A DNA stretch of 64,000 nucleotides from Paenibacillus alkaliterrae (GTDB lineage: Bacteria > Bacillota > Bacilli > Paenibacillales > Paenibacillaceae), in assembly GCF_021532375.1 (NCBI RefSeq), contig NZ_JAKGAP010000013.1, positions 62,001 to 126,000 on the forward strand. The letters run 5' to 3'. Positions 8,456 to 17,765 of this stretch are shown piece by piece; within the stretch, counting starts at the first letter, position 1, and each line of letters starts with the position of its first letter. The notes below the pieces were generated by a model. That model saw nothing but the letters and a program-made list of their open reading frames with translations. It had not been told where the DNA came from and made no database searches. The translations under genes and the position numbers were made by a program.

Positions 8456-10006
8456 CTAGCTTTGCATCGACCAGGCTTCAACATCCCATATTTTCGTTAC
8501 CCAATCCTCATAGAAGTCAGGCTCGTGGGAAACGAGAACGACTGTGCCCTTAAAGGCTTGCAGCGCACGCTTTAGCTCCGCCTTGGCAACGACGTCCAAG
8601 TGGTTCGTCGGCTCATCGAACAGAATCCAATTGCTTTCGCGCATCATTAGCTTACATAGACGGACCTTGGCCTGCTCGCCGCCGCTCAATTGATTAAGCG
8701 CACGGGTAATATGCTCATTTTTCAAGCCGCAGCGTGCAAGCGCAGCACGCACCTCATGCTGGTTCATGAACGAGAACTCGTTCCATACATCGTCAAGCGG
8801 CGTCATTGTAGGAGCCTTAGCCTCCTGCTCGAAATAAGCGGGATTCAAGTAATCCCCACGATAAACGTTGCCGTCAAGCGGAGGAATTACACCCAGGATG
8901 GTTTTCAGAAGCGTCGATTTACCGACTCCGTTACAGCCTACGATAGCAATTTTATCTCCGCGCTCAATAAGCACATCCATCTTTGGAAGCAGCGGCCTAT
9001 TGTAGCCGATTACCATGCCGTCAGCCTCGAATACGGTTTTGCCGCTCGTTCTGGATTCTTTGAAGCCGAAAGTCGGTTTTGCCGCTTCCTCCGGACGGTC
9101 GATACGATCGATCTTATCCAACTGCTTCTCGCGGCTCTTCGCACGTCCGGAGGTTGACGCACGAGCTTTATTGCGCTGAATAAAATCTTCCTGCTTCTTA
9201 ATGAATTCCTTTTGCTTCTCGTAAGCGTCTATATGCTGCGCCTTGTTCATGTCCGCCATTTCAAGAAACTTCTCGTAGTCAGCCGAATAACGGGTAAGCT
9301 TCGTGAATTCAAGATGATAAATGACATCGACAACTTGATTCATAAAGCCCGTTTCATGGGAAATGAGAACGAATGCGTACGGGTAATTTTTCAGATAGTT
9401 AGTCAGCCAGTTAATATGCTCTTCATCCAAATAGTTCGTAGGCTCATCGAGGAGTAAGACGGTCGGCTTCTCGAGCAGCAGCTTCGCAAGCAAAACCTTT
9501 GTCCGTTGTCCCCCGCTTAGCGCCGTTACGTCCCGGTCAAGCCCAATGGCATTCAGGCCCAAGCCGTTAGCCATCTCCTCTACCTTGACATCGATCAAAT
9601 AAAAATCGCCGATATCCAGTTCTTCTTGAATTTCGCCCATTCGCACAAGTAATTGATCAAGCATATCCGGATCGGCGTCGCCCATTTGCATTGCGATCTC
9701 GTTCAGCTCCTGCTCCAATACAAGCATCGGTGCAAAGGCATCCTTCAACACATCGCGAATCGTTTTGCCGGCTTCCAGCTTCGTATGCTGATCCAAATAC
9801 CCGTAACGAACGCGGGGCGTCCATTCTACTTTTCCTTCATCCTTCAGCAGCTTGCCGGTCATAATATTCATCAGCGTCGATTTTCCGGTTCCGTTCGCGC
9901 CTACAAGACCGACATGCTCGCCTGCCAGCAAACGGAATGAAACATTTTTAAATAAAACGCGATCGCCGAACGTATGTGATAATTGCACTACCGTTAACAA
10001 ACTCAT
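8456..10006 (-). CDS. ABC-F family ATPase (YfmM-like)
   Basis: A 516-residue protein with two ABC ATPase domains and no membrane segments. Walker A GANGTGKST and GCNGVGKST, signatures LSGGQRTKV and LSGGEQAKV, Walker B VLLLDEPTNYLD and WILFDEPTNHLD. The linker between domains is long and rich in Lys/Arg (about residues 250-310), as in translation-associated ABC-F factors that enter the ribosomal E site. Length and layout agree with B. subtilis YfmM. Whether it gives antibiotic resistance or is a housekeeping factor cannot be told. Start at 10006 (MSLLTVVQL) has GGAG upstream; seven extra in-frame codons exist. It is 13 bases upstream of the chromate transporter start. Confidence 0.9.
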   Translation of the reverse strand: MSLLTVVQLSHTFGDRVLFKNVSFRLLAGEHVGLVGANGTGKSTLMNIMTGKLLKDEGKVEWTPRVRYGYLDQHTKLEAGKTIRDVLKDAFAPMLVLEQELNEIAMQMGDADPDMLDQLLVRMGEIQEELDIGDFYLIDVKVEEMANGLGLNAIGLDRDVTALSGGQRTKVLLAKLLLEKPTVLLLDEPTNYLDEEHINWLTNYLKNYPYAFVLISHETGFMNQVVDVIYHLEFTKLTRYSADYEKFLEMADMNKAQHIDAYEKQKEFIKKQEDFIQRNKARASTSGRAKSREKQLDKIDRIDRPEEAAKPTFGFKESRTSGKTVFEADGMVIGYNRPLLPKMDVLIERGDKIAIVGCNGVGKSTLLKTILGVIPPLDGNVYRGDYLNPAYFEQEAKAPTMTPLDDVWNEFSFMNQHEVRAALARCGLKNEHITRALNQLSGGEQAKVRLCKLMMRESNWILFDEPTNHLDVVAKAELKRALQAFKGTVVLVSHEPDFYEDWVTKIWDVEAWSMQS

Positions 10007-10093
10007 GATTTCATTAGCTCCATTCAAGCATTTCAGTAATAAGAAGCGACGGCTATTGCCGATTTCGCCCGTATTATTGTAACACAGTTAAAG

Positions 10094-11713
10094 CTAATTT
10101 GTATTAATTTCATTGTAAAGCAATGTGAAAACCGGTTGAAAAGCTCGAAGCATTCGTTTTCTTACCTGCGCATGATCAGTGATCCAACGGCCGGCCCATT
10201 GTGCCTGAAGAATGGAATGCGAAGATAATCGCGGGATAACCGCGAGCGGTCTCGAAGGAAAAAGCGTGAGCCATTCCTTTCGTCCTTCAAAGTCGATATC
10301 CTTATTCGCAATCCACGCAAGAGAACCCCCGTTATTTTGGATCTCTGTTTCTAATTGATTAAGCTTTTGCAGCTCGGCTGCCTGCCACTTAAACACAGCT
10401 GGATCCCCAACGGCAATGACGACCCGCGATTGCCTCAATAGCTCGATTGCCTGCGGCTCCTGCCATTTATGAGACAAATCAATGATGTTGATAGAGCTTG
10501 CGGTTTGACCCAGCATCCGTTCGAATATTTGTTCCTCATTTACAGATTTGGACATCCTAACAGGATTAATGGCCAACCAGTTTACCTTATGATCCTGCTG
10601 GATGTATTGAATATATCTATCGTCGCAGGCGAATTTGCCGCTGGATGCTGCCATCGTTTGTCGATCGCGCTGCGATAAAATGGCATGCCACTCCGGCCTT
10701 AAGCCGCTGTATTCAACTGCTGAAACGGATTTGTTCCGGTGTCCTAGCAAAGCGGCTAATGTAAGCGTCAAGAAACTCGCGCCTGCACCCGGAGATAATG
10801 AAATCATGCTGATAAGCAAATACTCCGGGTGAAATAAAGGCGGTGCCTCTCTAAAGGATCCCTCCTCTTGTTTCCTTATGCTCTGCCGTTCTATCGACTT
10901 TAACTCCTGCTCCACTTCAGCCATAGAGCGATACCTGCTGGATGGGACAGGCTGCAGCATCCGGTCTAGAAACGCTTTGAAGTCATGGGATACATCGGCT
11001 TGCATAAGAGCAAATGGATCCTTTCTTTCAAGAAGCCTGTCATCCCGGCGAAAGACCGTGCCGCCGGTTGCCATATAATAAAGCAAAGCTCCTAATCCAT
11101 AGATGTCCGTTCTGCCGTCACTCTGGCCATTATTTCCTCCTTGCTCCGGTGCCGCGAAGCCCACGGTTCCGAGTTGAACGGTATCCTGCGAACCGCCCTC
11201 CTTATAGTATCTTGATATGCCAAAATCAATGAGCTTCACGAGCCCCTTGCTGTCAACCATCACATTCGAAGGCTTTAAATCTCTATGGATAATTGGCGGA
11301 TCTTGACCATGGAGATACCTGAGCGCGGAGCAAAGTTGTAAAGCAATATGTACAATCTGTTGATAGGTAAACCCGGCAAACAGCTTACCATAATAGGCTG
11401 CAATCGTCTGTCCCTGAAAATAATCCATAACAAGCGCACTGTAACCCTGTTCACCCATCTTCAAGTAATCAATAATCTGAGGCAGGTGAGGATGGTTCAG
11501 CTTCATGAGCATAACCGCTTCTTCAGAGTAGGCGAGACTCCCGTCCGTTTGCTGCGATGTTATTTTAACAGCTCTAAGCATGCTGCCCAGCTTTAAATCC
11601 TCTACGGCATATACGACTCCCATTCCGCCTTTGCCGATCATGCCGACGATACGGTAACGCTCTCCGATAATATCTCCCGTATTTAGCTGAGAAATGGACA
11701 TGTCACGATTCAT
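10094..11713 (-). CDS. Soluble Ser/Thr protein kinase fused to a degenerate ParA/MinD-like domain
   Basis: About 539 residues. The N-terminal 270 form a Hanks-type kinase: glycine loop GKGGMGVVY, catalytic Lys in RAVK (about 50), HRDLKPSN (about 143), DFG (about 163) and APE, all key residues present. The C-terminal 235 residues look like a P-loop ATPase of the ParA/MinD/CpaE type: ISLSPGAGASFLTLTLAALLG sits where GGxGKT would be, but the Walker lysines are missing; later segments NIIDLSH and VIAVGDPA mimic the Walker-B and following strand. There is no membrane helix and no PASTA repeats, unlike PrkC. Start at 11713 has AAGGGGAG upstream; a second ATG at 11701 is possible. No partner phosphatase is adjacent. 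Confidence 0.85.
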   Translation of the reverse strand: MNRDMSISQLNTGDIIGERYRIVGMIGKGGMGVVYAVEDLKLGSMLRAVKITSQQTDGSLAYSEEAVMLMKLNHPHLPQIIDYLKMGEQGYSALVMDYFQGQTIAAYYGKLFAGFTYQQIVHIALQLCSALRYLHGQDPPIIHRDLKPSNVMVDSKGLVKLIDFGISRYYKEGGSQDTVQLGTVGFAAPEQGGNNGQSDGRTDIYGLGALLYYMATGGTVFRRDDRLLERKDPFALMQADVSHDFKAFLDRMLQPVPSSRYRSMAEVEQELKSIERQSIRKQEEGSFREAPPLFHPEYLLISMISLSPGAGASFLTLTLAALLGHRNKSVSAVEYSGLRPEWHAILSQRDRQTMAASSGKFACDDRYIQYIQQDHKVNWLAINPVRMSKSVNEEQIFERMLGQTASSINIIDLSHKWQEPQAIELLRQSRVVIAVGDPAVFKWQAAELQKLNQLETEIQNNGGSLAWIANKDIDFEGRKEWLTLFPSRPLAVIPRLSSHSILQAQWAGRWITDHAQVRKRMLRAFQPVFTLLYNEINTN

Positions 11714-11741
11714 CCTTATGCACGCTCCCCTTATTGGATAC

Positions 11742-11794
11742 AAAAAAAAGCACCCTGATGCCGTTGCTTTTCAGCAAGCGGCATCAGGATGCTT
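11742..11794 (-). terminator. Strong bidirectional terminator between the GH105 gene and the kinase
   Basis: A long stem (AGCATCCTGATGCC... paired with ...GGCATCAGGGTGCT, about 16 pairs) is followed on the minus strand by eight U residues at 11742-11749. It closes the carbohydrate cluster, separating it from the kinase gene. Confidence 0.85.
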
Positions 11795-11865
11795 TCCCGA
11801 TACGTTATTCGATTACTCTACAATAACATATCCCTTTTCAACTGTACAACCACTATTTCAACTGA

Positions 11866-12903
11866 CTAGAATACTCGTTTCTTCGAATTTAGCAGCTCAG
11901 CCAGGAAAGCCAATGCAAGTCCTTGTCCCCAACCCTGCACCCGCTTGTGAGCTACGTCGCGGTAGCCTTGCAAATCATTCATGACCGCCGTCCCCGCTGA
12001 CACGTTCAAGACGGCGCCATCCTCGGTAATCTGACTCAAAATACCGTCTATCGAGCGTTGGATATATTTGTTGTACAGCGTGCCAAAGGCGAATAGTCCA
12101 GTCGCAATCCCCGCCGAGCCCGACGTTTCGAAATAAGAAGTCTCATCATTAAGAACCGTATGCCACAATCCGTTATCCGCTTGCATGCGGACAAGCGTGC
12201 TAAGCTGATCTCGCAACGAGCCTTCAATGATCATAAACGACGGATGCTGAACGGCAATATGCGGAAAAGCCTTCGCCATCGTTAGGGAAGCCCAGCAATT
12301 GCCGCGCGCCCAGAAGATCGATGACATATGATTTTGTGCGATATTGTCCCAGCCATGATAATACAAATTAGTAACCGGATCCTGCAGGAAGCGCTCATGG
12401 CCATGATACTGCTTGAGGCCATCCTCCAAATAATCCGAACGATCGAGCAGATGGCCCATGCGTATGAGGAAATAACCTGCCATCATCATCGTATCAACCC
12501 ATGCCTGCTCAGGGAAATTATAGTTCTCCGAGTTAACCGTATGCTGGAAAATCCCATCCGCGAAGCGAACCGCGTCATGCTTTAAGTACTCTGCCATTTG
12601 AATGGCTACATCTAAATATTTTTGATCATCGGTTGCTTTGTACAAGGAAATCAATGAATGTCCGATGGATACGCCATTTACGGACAGCTTAGGCAGTCCA
12701 TCCTCAAGCTTCTCGTCAACCCATTCCTTAAGCAATTGAATATAGCGCTCGTTACCCGTTGCTTCATAAGCTTCCGCCACACCGTAGAAAGCGACGCCTC
12801 CCGGCCAATCCCAACTAAAATCCATTCTAAATGTACGGTCTATTACACGATCGATTACGTCACGAATATGATTTTCATCAAATTGAAGTTGAGGCATTTC
12901 CAT
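11866..12903 (-). CDS. GH105 unsaturated rhamnogalacturonyl/glucuronyl hydrolase (YteR/YesR-like)
   Basis: A 345-residue (alpha/alpha)6-barrel-type protein without signal peptide. Features of GH88/GH105: DFSWDWPGGVAFYGV near the N terminus, EQAWVDTMMMAGYF holding the catalytic Asp (WVDTM), NHMSSIFWARGNCWA and GSAGIATGLF. The family removes the unsaturated uronic acid left by polysaccharide lyases; members use water to open the 4,5-unsaturated sugar in the cytoplasm. It is the last gene of a cluster with an ABC importer and YesM/YesN regulators, an arrangement seen in B. subtilis for pectin fragments. Exact oligosaccharide is inference. ATG at 12903 or 12897 are both possible. Confidence 0.88.
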   Translation of the reverse strand: MEMPQLQFDENHIRDVIDRVIDRTFRMDFSWDWPGGVAFYGVAEAYEATGNERYIQLLKEWVDEKLEDGLPKLSVNGVSIGHSLISLYKATDDQKYLDVAIQMAEYLKHDAVRFADGIFQHTVNSENYNFPEQAWVDTMMMAGYFLIRMGHLLDRSDYLEDGLKQYHGHERFLQDPVTNLYYHGWDNIAQNHMSSIFWARGNCWASLTMAKAFPHIAVQHPSFMIIEGSLRDQLSTLVRMQADNGLWHTVLNDETSYFETSGSAGIATGLFAFGTLYNKYIQRSIDGILSQITEDGAVLNVSAGTAVMNDLQGYRDVAHKRVQGWGQGLALAFLAELLNSKKRVF

Positions 12904-12931
12904 CTTCCTCTCCCCTGATTCACTTAAATTT

Positions 12932-13768
12932 CTATTTTAAACCACTTGTACTGATGCCTTCAACAATATACTTCTGAAAGGCAAAGAAAATTGCCAATAC
13001 GGGAATTAAGCTGACGACCGACATCGCGAACATCGCACCCCAATTTGAAACCGTATCGCTGTCAAGGAACATCTTTAAGCCCATCGAAACCGGATATAAA
13101 CTTGGACGGTTCAAATAAAGGACCGGTCCGAGCAAATCCTCCCAGCGCCAGTAGAAGGAGAAAATCGCTGCAGTCGCGAGCGCCGGCACAACGAGCGGCA
13201 ATATGATACGGAAAAATAGGCGGAATTTTCCGCAGCCGTCAATCGTCGCTGCTTCGTCAAGCTCGTTCGGAATCGTCCGAATGAACTGGATGAGCAAGAA
13301 AATGAAGAAAGGTATACCGAAATATTGAGGAATGACGATTGGTTTAATCGAATTTAGCCACTCAATCTTCGCAAACAATATATATTGCGGTACGAGTACG
13401 ACATCATGAGGCAGCATGAGCGTAACCATCATCACCGCAAACCAAAAGGTTTTGCCTGCGAATTGAAGCCTTGCGAAACCGAACGCGATGAAAGCAGATG
13501 ACAGCACGGCTCCGATCGTTGACAATACAACGATTTCGAGCGAGTTCATAATAAAATTGCCGAAGGATTGACCCGCAATTCCGATCCATCCAATTTTGTA
13601 ATTCTCCCATATCCATGGCTGAGGAATAAGCGAGTCTGCCGTTGCAAATATAAGATTACTTGGCTTGAACGAGCTCATTAACAGCCACAAGACGGGATAA
13701 ATCATAACTAAGGCCAGAGCAGCTACAAAAATGTGGTAGATGGGCCACTTCAGTTTTTTGATTAACAT
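12932..13768 (-). CDS. ABC sugar permease, MalG/YesQ type
   Basis: A 278-residue inner membrane permease with six predicted helices. The EAA loop [29 protein letters not shown], which contacts the ATPase, is clear in the middle. It belongs to the carbohydrate uptake transporter-1 group. Two bases separate it from the preceding permease gene. No dedicated ATPase is encoded in the cluster; such systems in Bacillales share a multitasking MsmX-type ATPase, so one elsewhere is expected (inference). Confidence 0.93.
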   Translation of the reverse strand: MLIKKLKWPIYHIFVAALALVMIYPVLWLLMSSFKPSNLIFATADSLIPQPWIWENYKIGWIGIAGQSFGNFIMNSLEIVVLSTIGAVLSSAFIAFGFARLQFAGKTFWFAVMMVTLMLPHDVVLVPQYILFAKIEWLNSIKPIVIPQYFGIPFFIFLLIQFIRTIPNELDEAATIDGCGKFRLFFRIILPLVVPALATAAIFSFYWRWEDLLGPVLYLNRPSLYPVSMGLKMFLDSDTVSNWGAMFAMSVVSLIPVLAIFFAFQKYIVEGISTSGLK

Positions 13769-13770
13769 GA

Positions 13771-14679
13771 CTAATGCCCACCCTTCGACTCATAATGAAC
13801 CCATTTTTTAGAAGTTGCAAACAGGACAGCTGTTAGAATGGCGATAATGATAAGCATCACCCAAGCCATTGCAGATGCATAGCCCATATCGAAATAAACG
13901 AAAGCTTGACGGAACAAGTAAAGCGAATAAAGCAGCGTACCGTCGAGCGGACCGCCTTCGCCTTTGGAAATAATGTAGGCCGGAACGAATGTCATAAACG
14001 CACCGATCGTTTGCATAATGGTGTTGAACAAAATAATCGGGCTTAGCATTGGCAATGTAATTTTGAAAAATCTTACGATTGGTCCCGCTCCATCTACGTT
14101 AGATGCTTCATATAATTCCGGCGGGATGTTTTTCAAGCCTGCAAGGAAGATAAGCATAGATGAACCAAACTGCCAGACTGACAAGGTAATAAGCATCCAT
14201 AGAGCAGCTATCGGATCTGCAAACCATCTCACGCTATCTAAACCGAGTACATTCAGAAAATGGTTAATGACTCCCTCGTCGCCATATAGGTTGCGCCACA
14301 TGATGGATACTGCGACGCTGCCGCCGATAATGGAAGGAAGATAATAAACCGTCCGATATAACCCGATTGCTTTCGAGGCTGTATTTAAAATCATAGCGAT
14401 AAACAACGCGAACGCCAAGCGAAGCGGTACACCGATAAAAACATATAGAAACGTGACCTTGAGTGAAGCCCAAAACTTCGAATCATCGGTGAACATCGAC
14501 GAGTAATTTTCTAATCCGATAAAGGATGGCGTAGATAATAGATCATAGTCTGTAACCGAGAAATATAAGGATGCGATCGCAGGAATCAATGTGAAAATCA
14601 AGAACCCGATTACGAACGGACCAATAAATGTGTATCCGATCAAGTTGTTTTTGAGCGATAGCGATTTCATCTTATCCAA
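13771..14679 (-). CDS. ABC sugar permease, MalF/YesP type
   Basis: A 302-residue permease with six membrane helices and the EAA loop [28 protein letters not shown]. It pairs with the MalG-type permease directly downstream to form the channel for oligosaccharide uptake. It follows the binding-protein gene after an 82-base gap that holds a hairpin. Confidence 0.93.
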   Translation of the reverse strand: MDKMKSLSLKNNLIGYTFIGPFVIGFLIFTLIPAIASLYFSVTDYDLLSTPSFIGLENYSSMFTDDSKFWASLKVTFLYVFIGVPLRLAFALFIAMILNTASKAIGLYRTVYYLPSIIGGSVAVSIMWRNLYGDEGVINHFLNVLGLDSVRWFADPIAALWMLITLSVWQFGSSMLIFLAGLKNIPPELYEASNVDGAGPIVRFFKITLPMLSPIILFNTIMQTIGAFMTFVPAYIISKGEGGPLDGTLLYSLYLFRQAFVYFDMGYASAMAWVMLIIIAILTAVLFATSKKWVHYESKGGH

Positions 14680-14715
14680 CTCCTATACGAAGTCTAACGT
14701 GCCAATTAAGGAAGA

Positions 14716-14745
14716 GCGATGGCCGATCAAATGACCAACCATCGC
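14716..14745 (-). terminator. Intercistronic hairpin between binding-protein and permease genes
   Basis: GCGATGG and CCATCGC (7 pairs) close a 16-base loop. There is no U tract. Such stems after binding-protein genes often stabilise or partly terminate the message so that the binding protein is made in excess. Confidence 0.4.
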
Positions 14746-14761
14746 ATCTACTCAAACAATA

Positions 14762-16093
14762 TTACTTGTTTTTCTTTAGAATGGCGGTTGCTTCGTCTCT
14801 AAATTTCGTAGCTGCTTCTTCTGGCGTAATTTTGTTGTAGTTCATTTGCTCTGCAAGGCTTGTTAACGATTTGAATACTTCAGCGGAGCCGATAGGATCA
14901 GCAGGATCCATTGGGGAGCTGTTCGCTTCAGCCCAAGCTACATAGTCATAAACTTGAATTTGCGCTTCAGTGGAAACCGCTTTAAGCGCTTCTTTTACTT
15001 TTGCGGAAACCGGCACGCCGCGGTCACCCAAAATCAATTTGTTAGCTTCGACATCGTTTACGAAGAAGCTTATAAATTTAGCTGCTTCCTCTTTCGCTTT
15101 CGAGTTTTCAGAAACGGAGAAGAACATACTTGGCTTCAAGAACAAGCCTTTTTCCATGTTAGGGCCTGGCATAGGTGCAATTGCAAGCGGACGATTCGCA
15201 ACCTGCTGCAAACCTACGAATTGATTCGACCATTGCCATACGCCGATACCTTGATTAAGGACGAGGTGACTGTCTTCAGCGCCTTTGATTTGAGCAAGCA
15301 CGTCCGGAGAAGGAACAGCTCCGTCAATAACCAATTTTGCCAGCATGCCGAAGAAATCGACGAACATTTTGTCATCCTCATAGCCGAGTCCAGTACCTTC
15401 AGCGTTAAACAATGTTTTGTCTAACGTGCGAAGGTAGTAACCAAAGAATACTTCAGGGCGCATTCCATTATCGAAGAACAAACCAGCTTCTTTCGCTTTT
15501 CCAGCCATCTCTAGGTAGTTATCCCATGTAAGGTTTTCAGGAATGGAATCAATACCCGCTTTTTTTAGAAGCGCTGGATCATAGTTCAGACCAAGTGCGT
15601 TAACACCAAGGTTGAAGCCGTACAATCCATCGCCGAGTTTACCGCCATCGATCGCATTTTGACTAATGTCGCTAACGTCGATTTGATTGCCAAGGAACGG
15701 TGTCAGGTCAGCCAATTGATTTCTGCCTGCATATTGCGCATAGTTTTGCGTATCGATCTGTATGATGTCCGGAAGCTCGTTAGCTGCCGCTTGAGGAGCA
15801 AGCTTCTTCCAGTAATCGTCATAGTTCGCATATTCCATTTCGATCGAGACATGCGGATTTTTTTCCTTGTACATTTCAATAACCTTCATCGTGTAATCGT
15901 GTCGAGGCTGTCCGCCCCACCAAGCGATCCGAAGTGTGACAGGCTTAGCCTCGGTCGTTTCAGTGCCGCTGTTTTCAGTGCTCGGTTTGTTAGTTGCGTT
16001 CCCCGCATTGCCGGAGTTAGCACTGCCGCATGCGCTGACGAGAACGAGTGCAAAAGCCATTAGCAGCAAAAGCATTTTTTTCGGTGCTTTCAT
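14762..16093 (-). CDS. Extracellular sugar-binding lipoprotein of the ABC importer
   Basis: A 443-residue binding protein. It has a lipoprotein signal (MKAPKKMLLLLMAFALVLVSACGS) with lipobox VSAC, a low-complexity Ser/Asn/Thr linker, then a two-lobed family 1 solute-binding domain (TLRIAWWGGQPRHDYT at the start; WDNYLEMAGKAKEAG in the middle). It would sit on the outer face of the membrane and deliver an oligosaccharide to the two permeases. First gene after the regulator pair; the YesN terminator separates it, so it has its own promoter, probably activated by the YesN-type regulator. Confidence 0.93.
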   Translation of the reverse strand: MKAPKKMLLLLMAFALVLVSACGSANSGNAGNATNKPSTENSGTETTEAKPVTLRIAWWGGQPRHDYTMKVIEMYKEKNPHVSIEMEYANYDDYWKKLAPQAAANELPDIIQIDTQNYAQYAGRNQLADLTPFLGNQIDVSDISQNAIDGGKLGDGLYGFNLGVNALGLNYDPALLKKAGIDSIPENLTWDNYLEMAGKAKEAGLFFDNGMRPEVFFGYYLRTLDKTLFNAEGTGLGYEDDKMFVDFFGMLAKLVIDGAVPSPDVLAQIKGAEDSHLVLNQGIGVWQWSNQFVGLQQVANRPLAIAPMPGPNMEKGLFLKPSMFFSVSENSKAKEEAAKFISFFVNDVEANKLILGDRGVPVSAKVKEALKAVSTEAQIQVYDYVAWAEANSSPMDPADPIGSAEVFKSLTSLAEQMNYNKITPEEAATKFRDEATAILKKNK

Positions 16094-16189
16094 TTGTTAC
16101 GCCCCTTCCAGACTCTTTAATGTTGTTTACAAGCTTAATTATAGGGGGAATGTCGAAATGCCGGAATTAAAAAAACCGTTTTCTTTGTT

Positions 16190-16219
16190 AAAAAAACAGA
16201 GGTCGCCATTACGGCGACC
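16190..16219 (-). terminator. Terminator overlapping the stop codon of the YesN-type gene
   Basis: GGTCGCC-GTAAT-GGCGACC with seven U residues after it on the minus strand. The TAA stop of the regulator lies in the hairpin loop, so termination happens immediately at the gene end. Confidence 0.85.
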
Positions 16220-17765
16220 TTTTGTATTCGGATGGCGTGAAGCCCGTATATTTTTTGAAAACCTGACTGAAATATTGCGGATTATCTCCAAACCCTAATT
16301 TTTCGGCAAGCTCGAACACCTTCACGTCGCCCGTTTGCTCAATCTCTGACATTGCCCGTTCCATGCGAAGCCGCATCACATAATTTGAAAACTTATCGCC
16401 GGTCTCCTTCTTGAACAGCTTGCCTAAATAGTCGGCGTTCATATACAAGATCTCGCTGGCTACCCAGTTAAGCGAAAGCTCCGGATTCGCGATTTGCTCC
16501 TCGATAACGTGAAGCATTTTATGAATAATGATGGAATGCTTTTTCGTATGTGACTGAAAATTGTTCAAGCAAATTTGCTCCGTGTTTTCCATCACGAATT
16601 GTTCAATCGTCCGCAACGTATTAAATTGGTCGAAACTTACTATTTTTTGTAAATATTCATTAATTTCTTCCGGATTTCCTTGCCTAACGATCGATACGTA
16701 CAGCGGAATAACATAAGATTTGGATAAATGCGTATCCATCCTGCTCTCGGCCAGCAGTGTAAAATAGTTTTGAAGCTCCGCCTTCACATACGCCCAATCA
16801 CCCGATTTGACGTGCATGCAAAGCGGCTCTTCGTCATAAATAAAAGGTCTTAGAAAATCGTCATCTCCGCCCTCGATGTCGTTCTTCGTGATGATGCTGC
16901 CCTCGCCTAAATAAAATCGATAATTCAAGCACTCTAATGTGTCGCGGTACATTTTACGGGCATTGACGATATGGCCTAAATCGCTGACGGCAACCGTGGC
17001 GTCAAGTTTATAATAGGCTGTAAACGTTTGTTTGATTTCCATCAGCCTTGAGAATAGCGGCGGCGATTCATCCGTCTCCTTGATCAGAAGAAGGACATGC
17101 TTCCCAATTGTCGTGCTTAGGAGGACAATCGAATTGCCGAGTACGTCCTGCGCTATATTTTTGATGGCAAACATATGCTCGTATTCGAAATCTCCTTCGA
17201 TTTGAAACAGCAGCAGCTGAACCTTGTGATTATCAACGGTAATATGAAAAAGCCGTCCATAATCATCCCAGTCACGCTGACCGTACATTTTATTCGTTAC
17301 GAGCTCCTTCAGAAACTGCTCCTTTGCATGAGGAAGCACCTTAGACAGTTCCTTCTGAATATTGAGCATAAACGATTGTTGCGAATGCTGATTCTCCAGC
17401 TCCTCTATGACTTCGGTCAATGCTTCCGTGATCGTATTCTCGTTACAAGGCTTTAACAAATAATGCTTGACGCCAAACTGCATCGCCGTGCGGGCATAAT
17501 CAAATTCACTAAAGCCGGATAACAAAATAAAGGCGATTTGCGGAAATCTTTCGTAAACTTTTTCAACCAATTGCAATCCGTTCATGCCAGGCATCTTAAT
17601 ATCCGAAATGACAATGTCGGGCATATGCGTTTCAATAAAGGACAAGGCTTCAATCCCGTTTCGCGCTGTTCCAATTAGCTCCGTGTTATATGCTTCCCAA
17701 CTTACAGTAAGCGATATGCCTTCCACTATGATTCTTTCATCGTCAACCAAAAGCACTTTATACAT
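16209..17765 (-). CDS. YesN-type response regulator with AraC output domain
   Basis: A 518-residue regulator. Receiver domain at the N terminus with DDE near residue 9, phospho-acceptor Asp in VISDIKMPGMNG and Lys in HYLLKP; a long middle region; and a C-terminal pair of AraC helix-turn-helices (NWVASEILYMNADYLGKLFKK and VFELAEKLGFGDNPQYFSQVFKKYTGFTPSEYK). The start overlaps the kinase stop by eight bases. It very likely activates the adjacent sugar importer and GH105 genes, as YesN-type regulators do for neighbouring carbohydrate clusters. Confidence 0.95.
   Translation of the reverse strand: MYKVLLVDDERIIVEGISLTVSWEAYNTELIGTARNGIEALSFIETHMPDIVISDIKMPGMNGLQLVEKVYERFPQIAFILLSGFSEFDYARTAMQFGVKHYLLKPCNENTITEALTEVIEELENQHSQQSFMLNIQKELSKVLPHAKEQFLKELVTNKMYGQRDWDDYGRLFHITVDNHKVQLLLFQIEGDFEYEHMFAIKNIAQDVLGNSIVLLSTTIGKHVLLLIKETDESPPLFSRLMEIKQTFTAYYKLDATVAVSDLGHIVNARKMYRDTLECLNYRFYLGEGSIITKNDIEGGDDDFLRPFIYDEEPLCMHVKSGDWAYVKAELQNYFTLLAESRMDTHLSKSYVIPLYVSIVRQGNPEEINEYLQKIVSFDQFNTLRTIEQFVMENTEQICLNNFQSHTKKHSIIIHKMLHVIEEQIANPELSLNWVASEILYMNADYLGKLFKKETGDKFSNYVMRLRMERAMSEIEQTGDVKVFELAEKLGFGDNPQYFSQVFKKYTGFTPSEYKRSP

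Noticed and set aside
17014-17034. TGTAAACGTTTGTT as a catabolite-repression site
   Set aside because: It lies inside the YesN coding region, far from any promoter, and misses the terminal cre bases.
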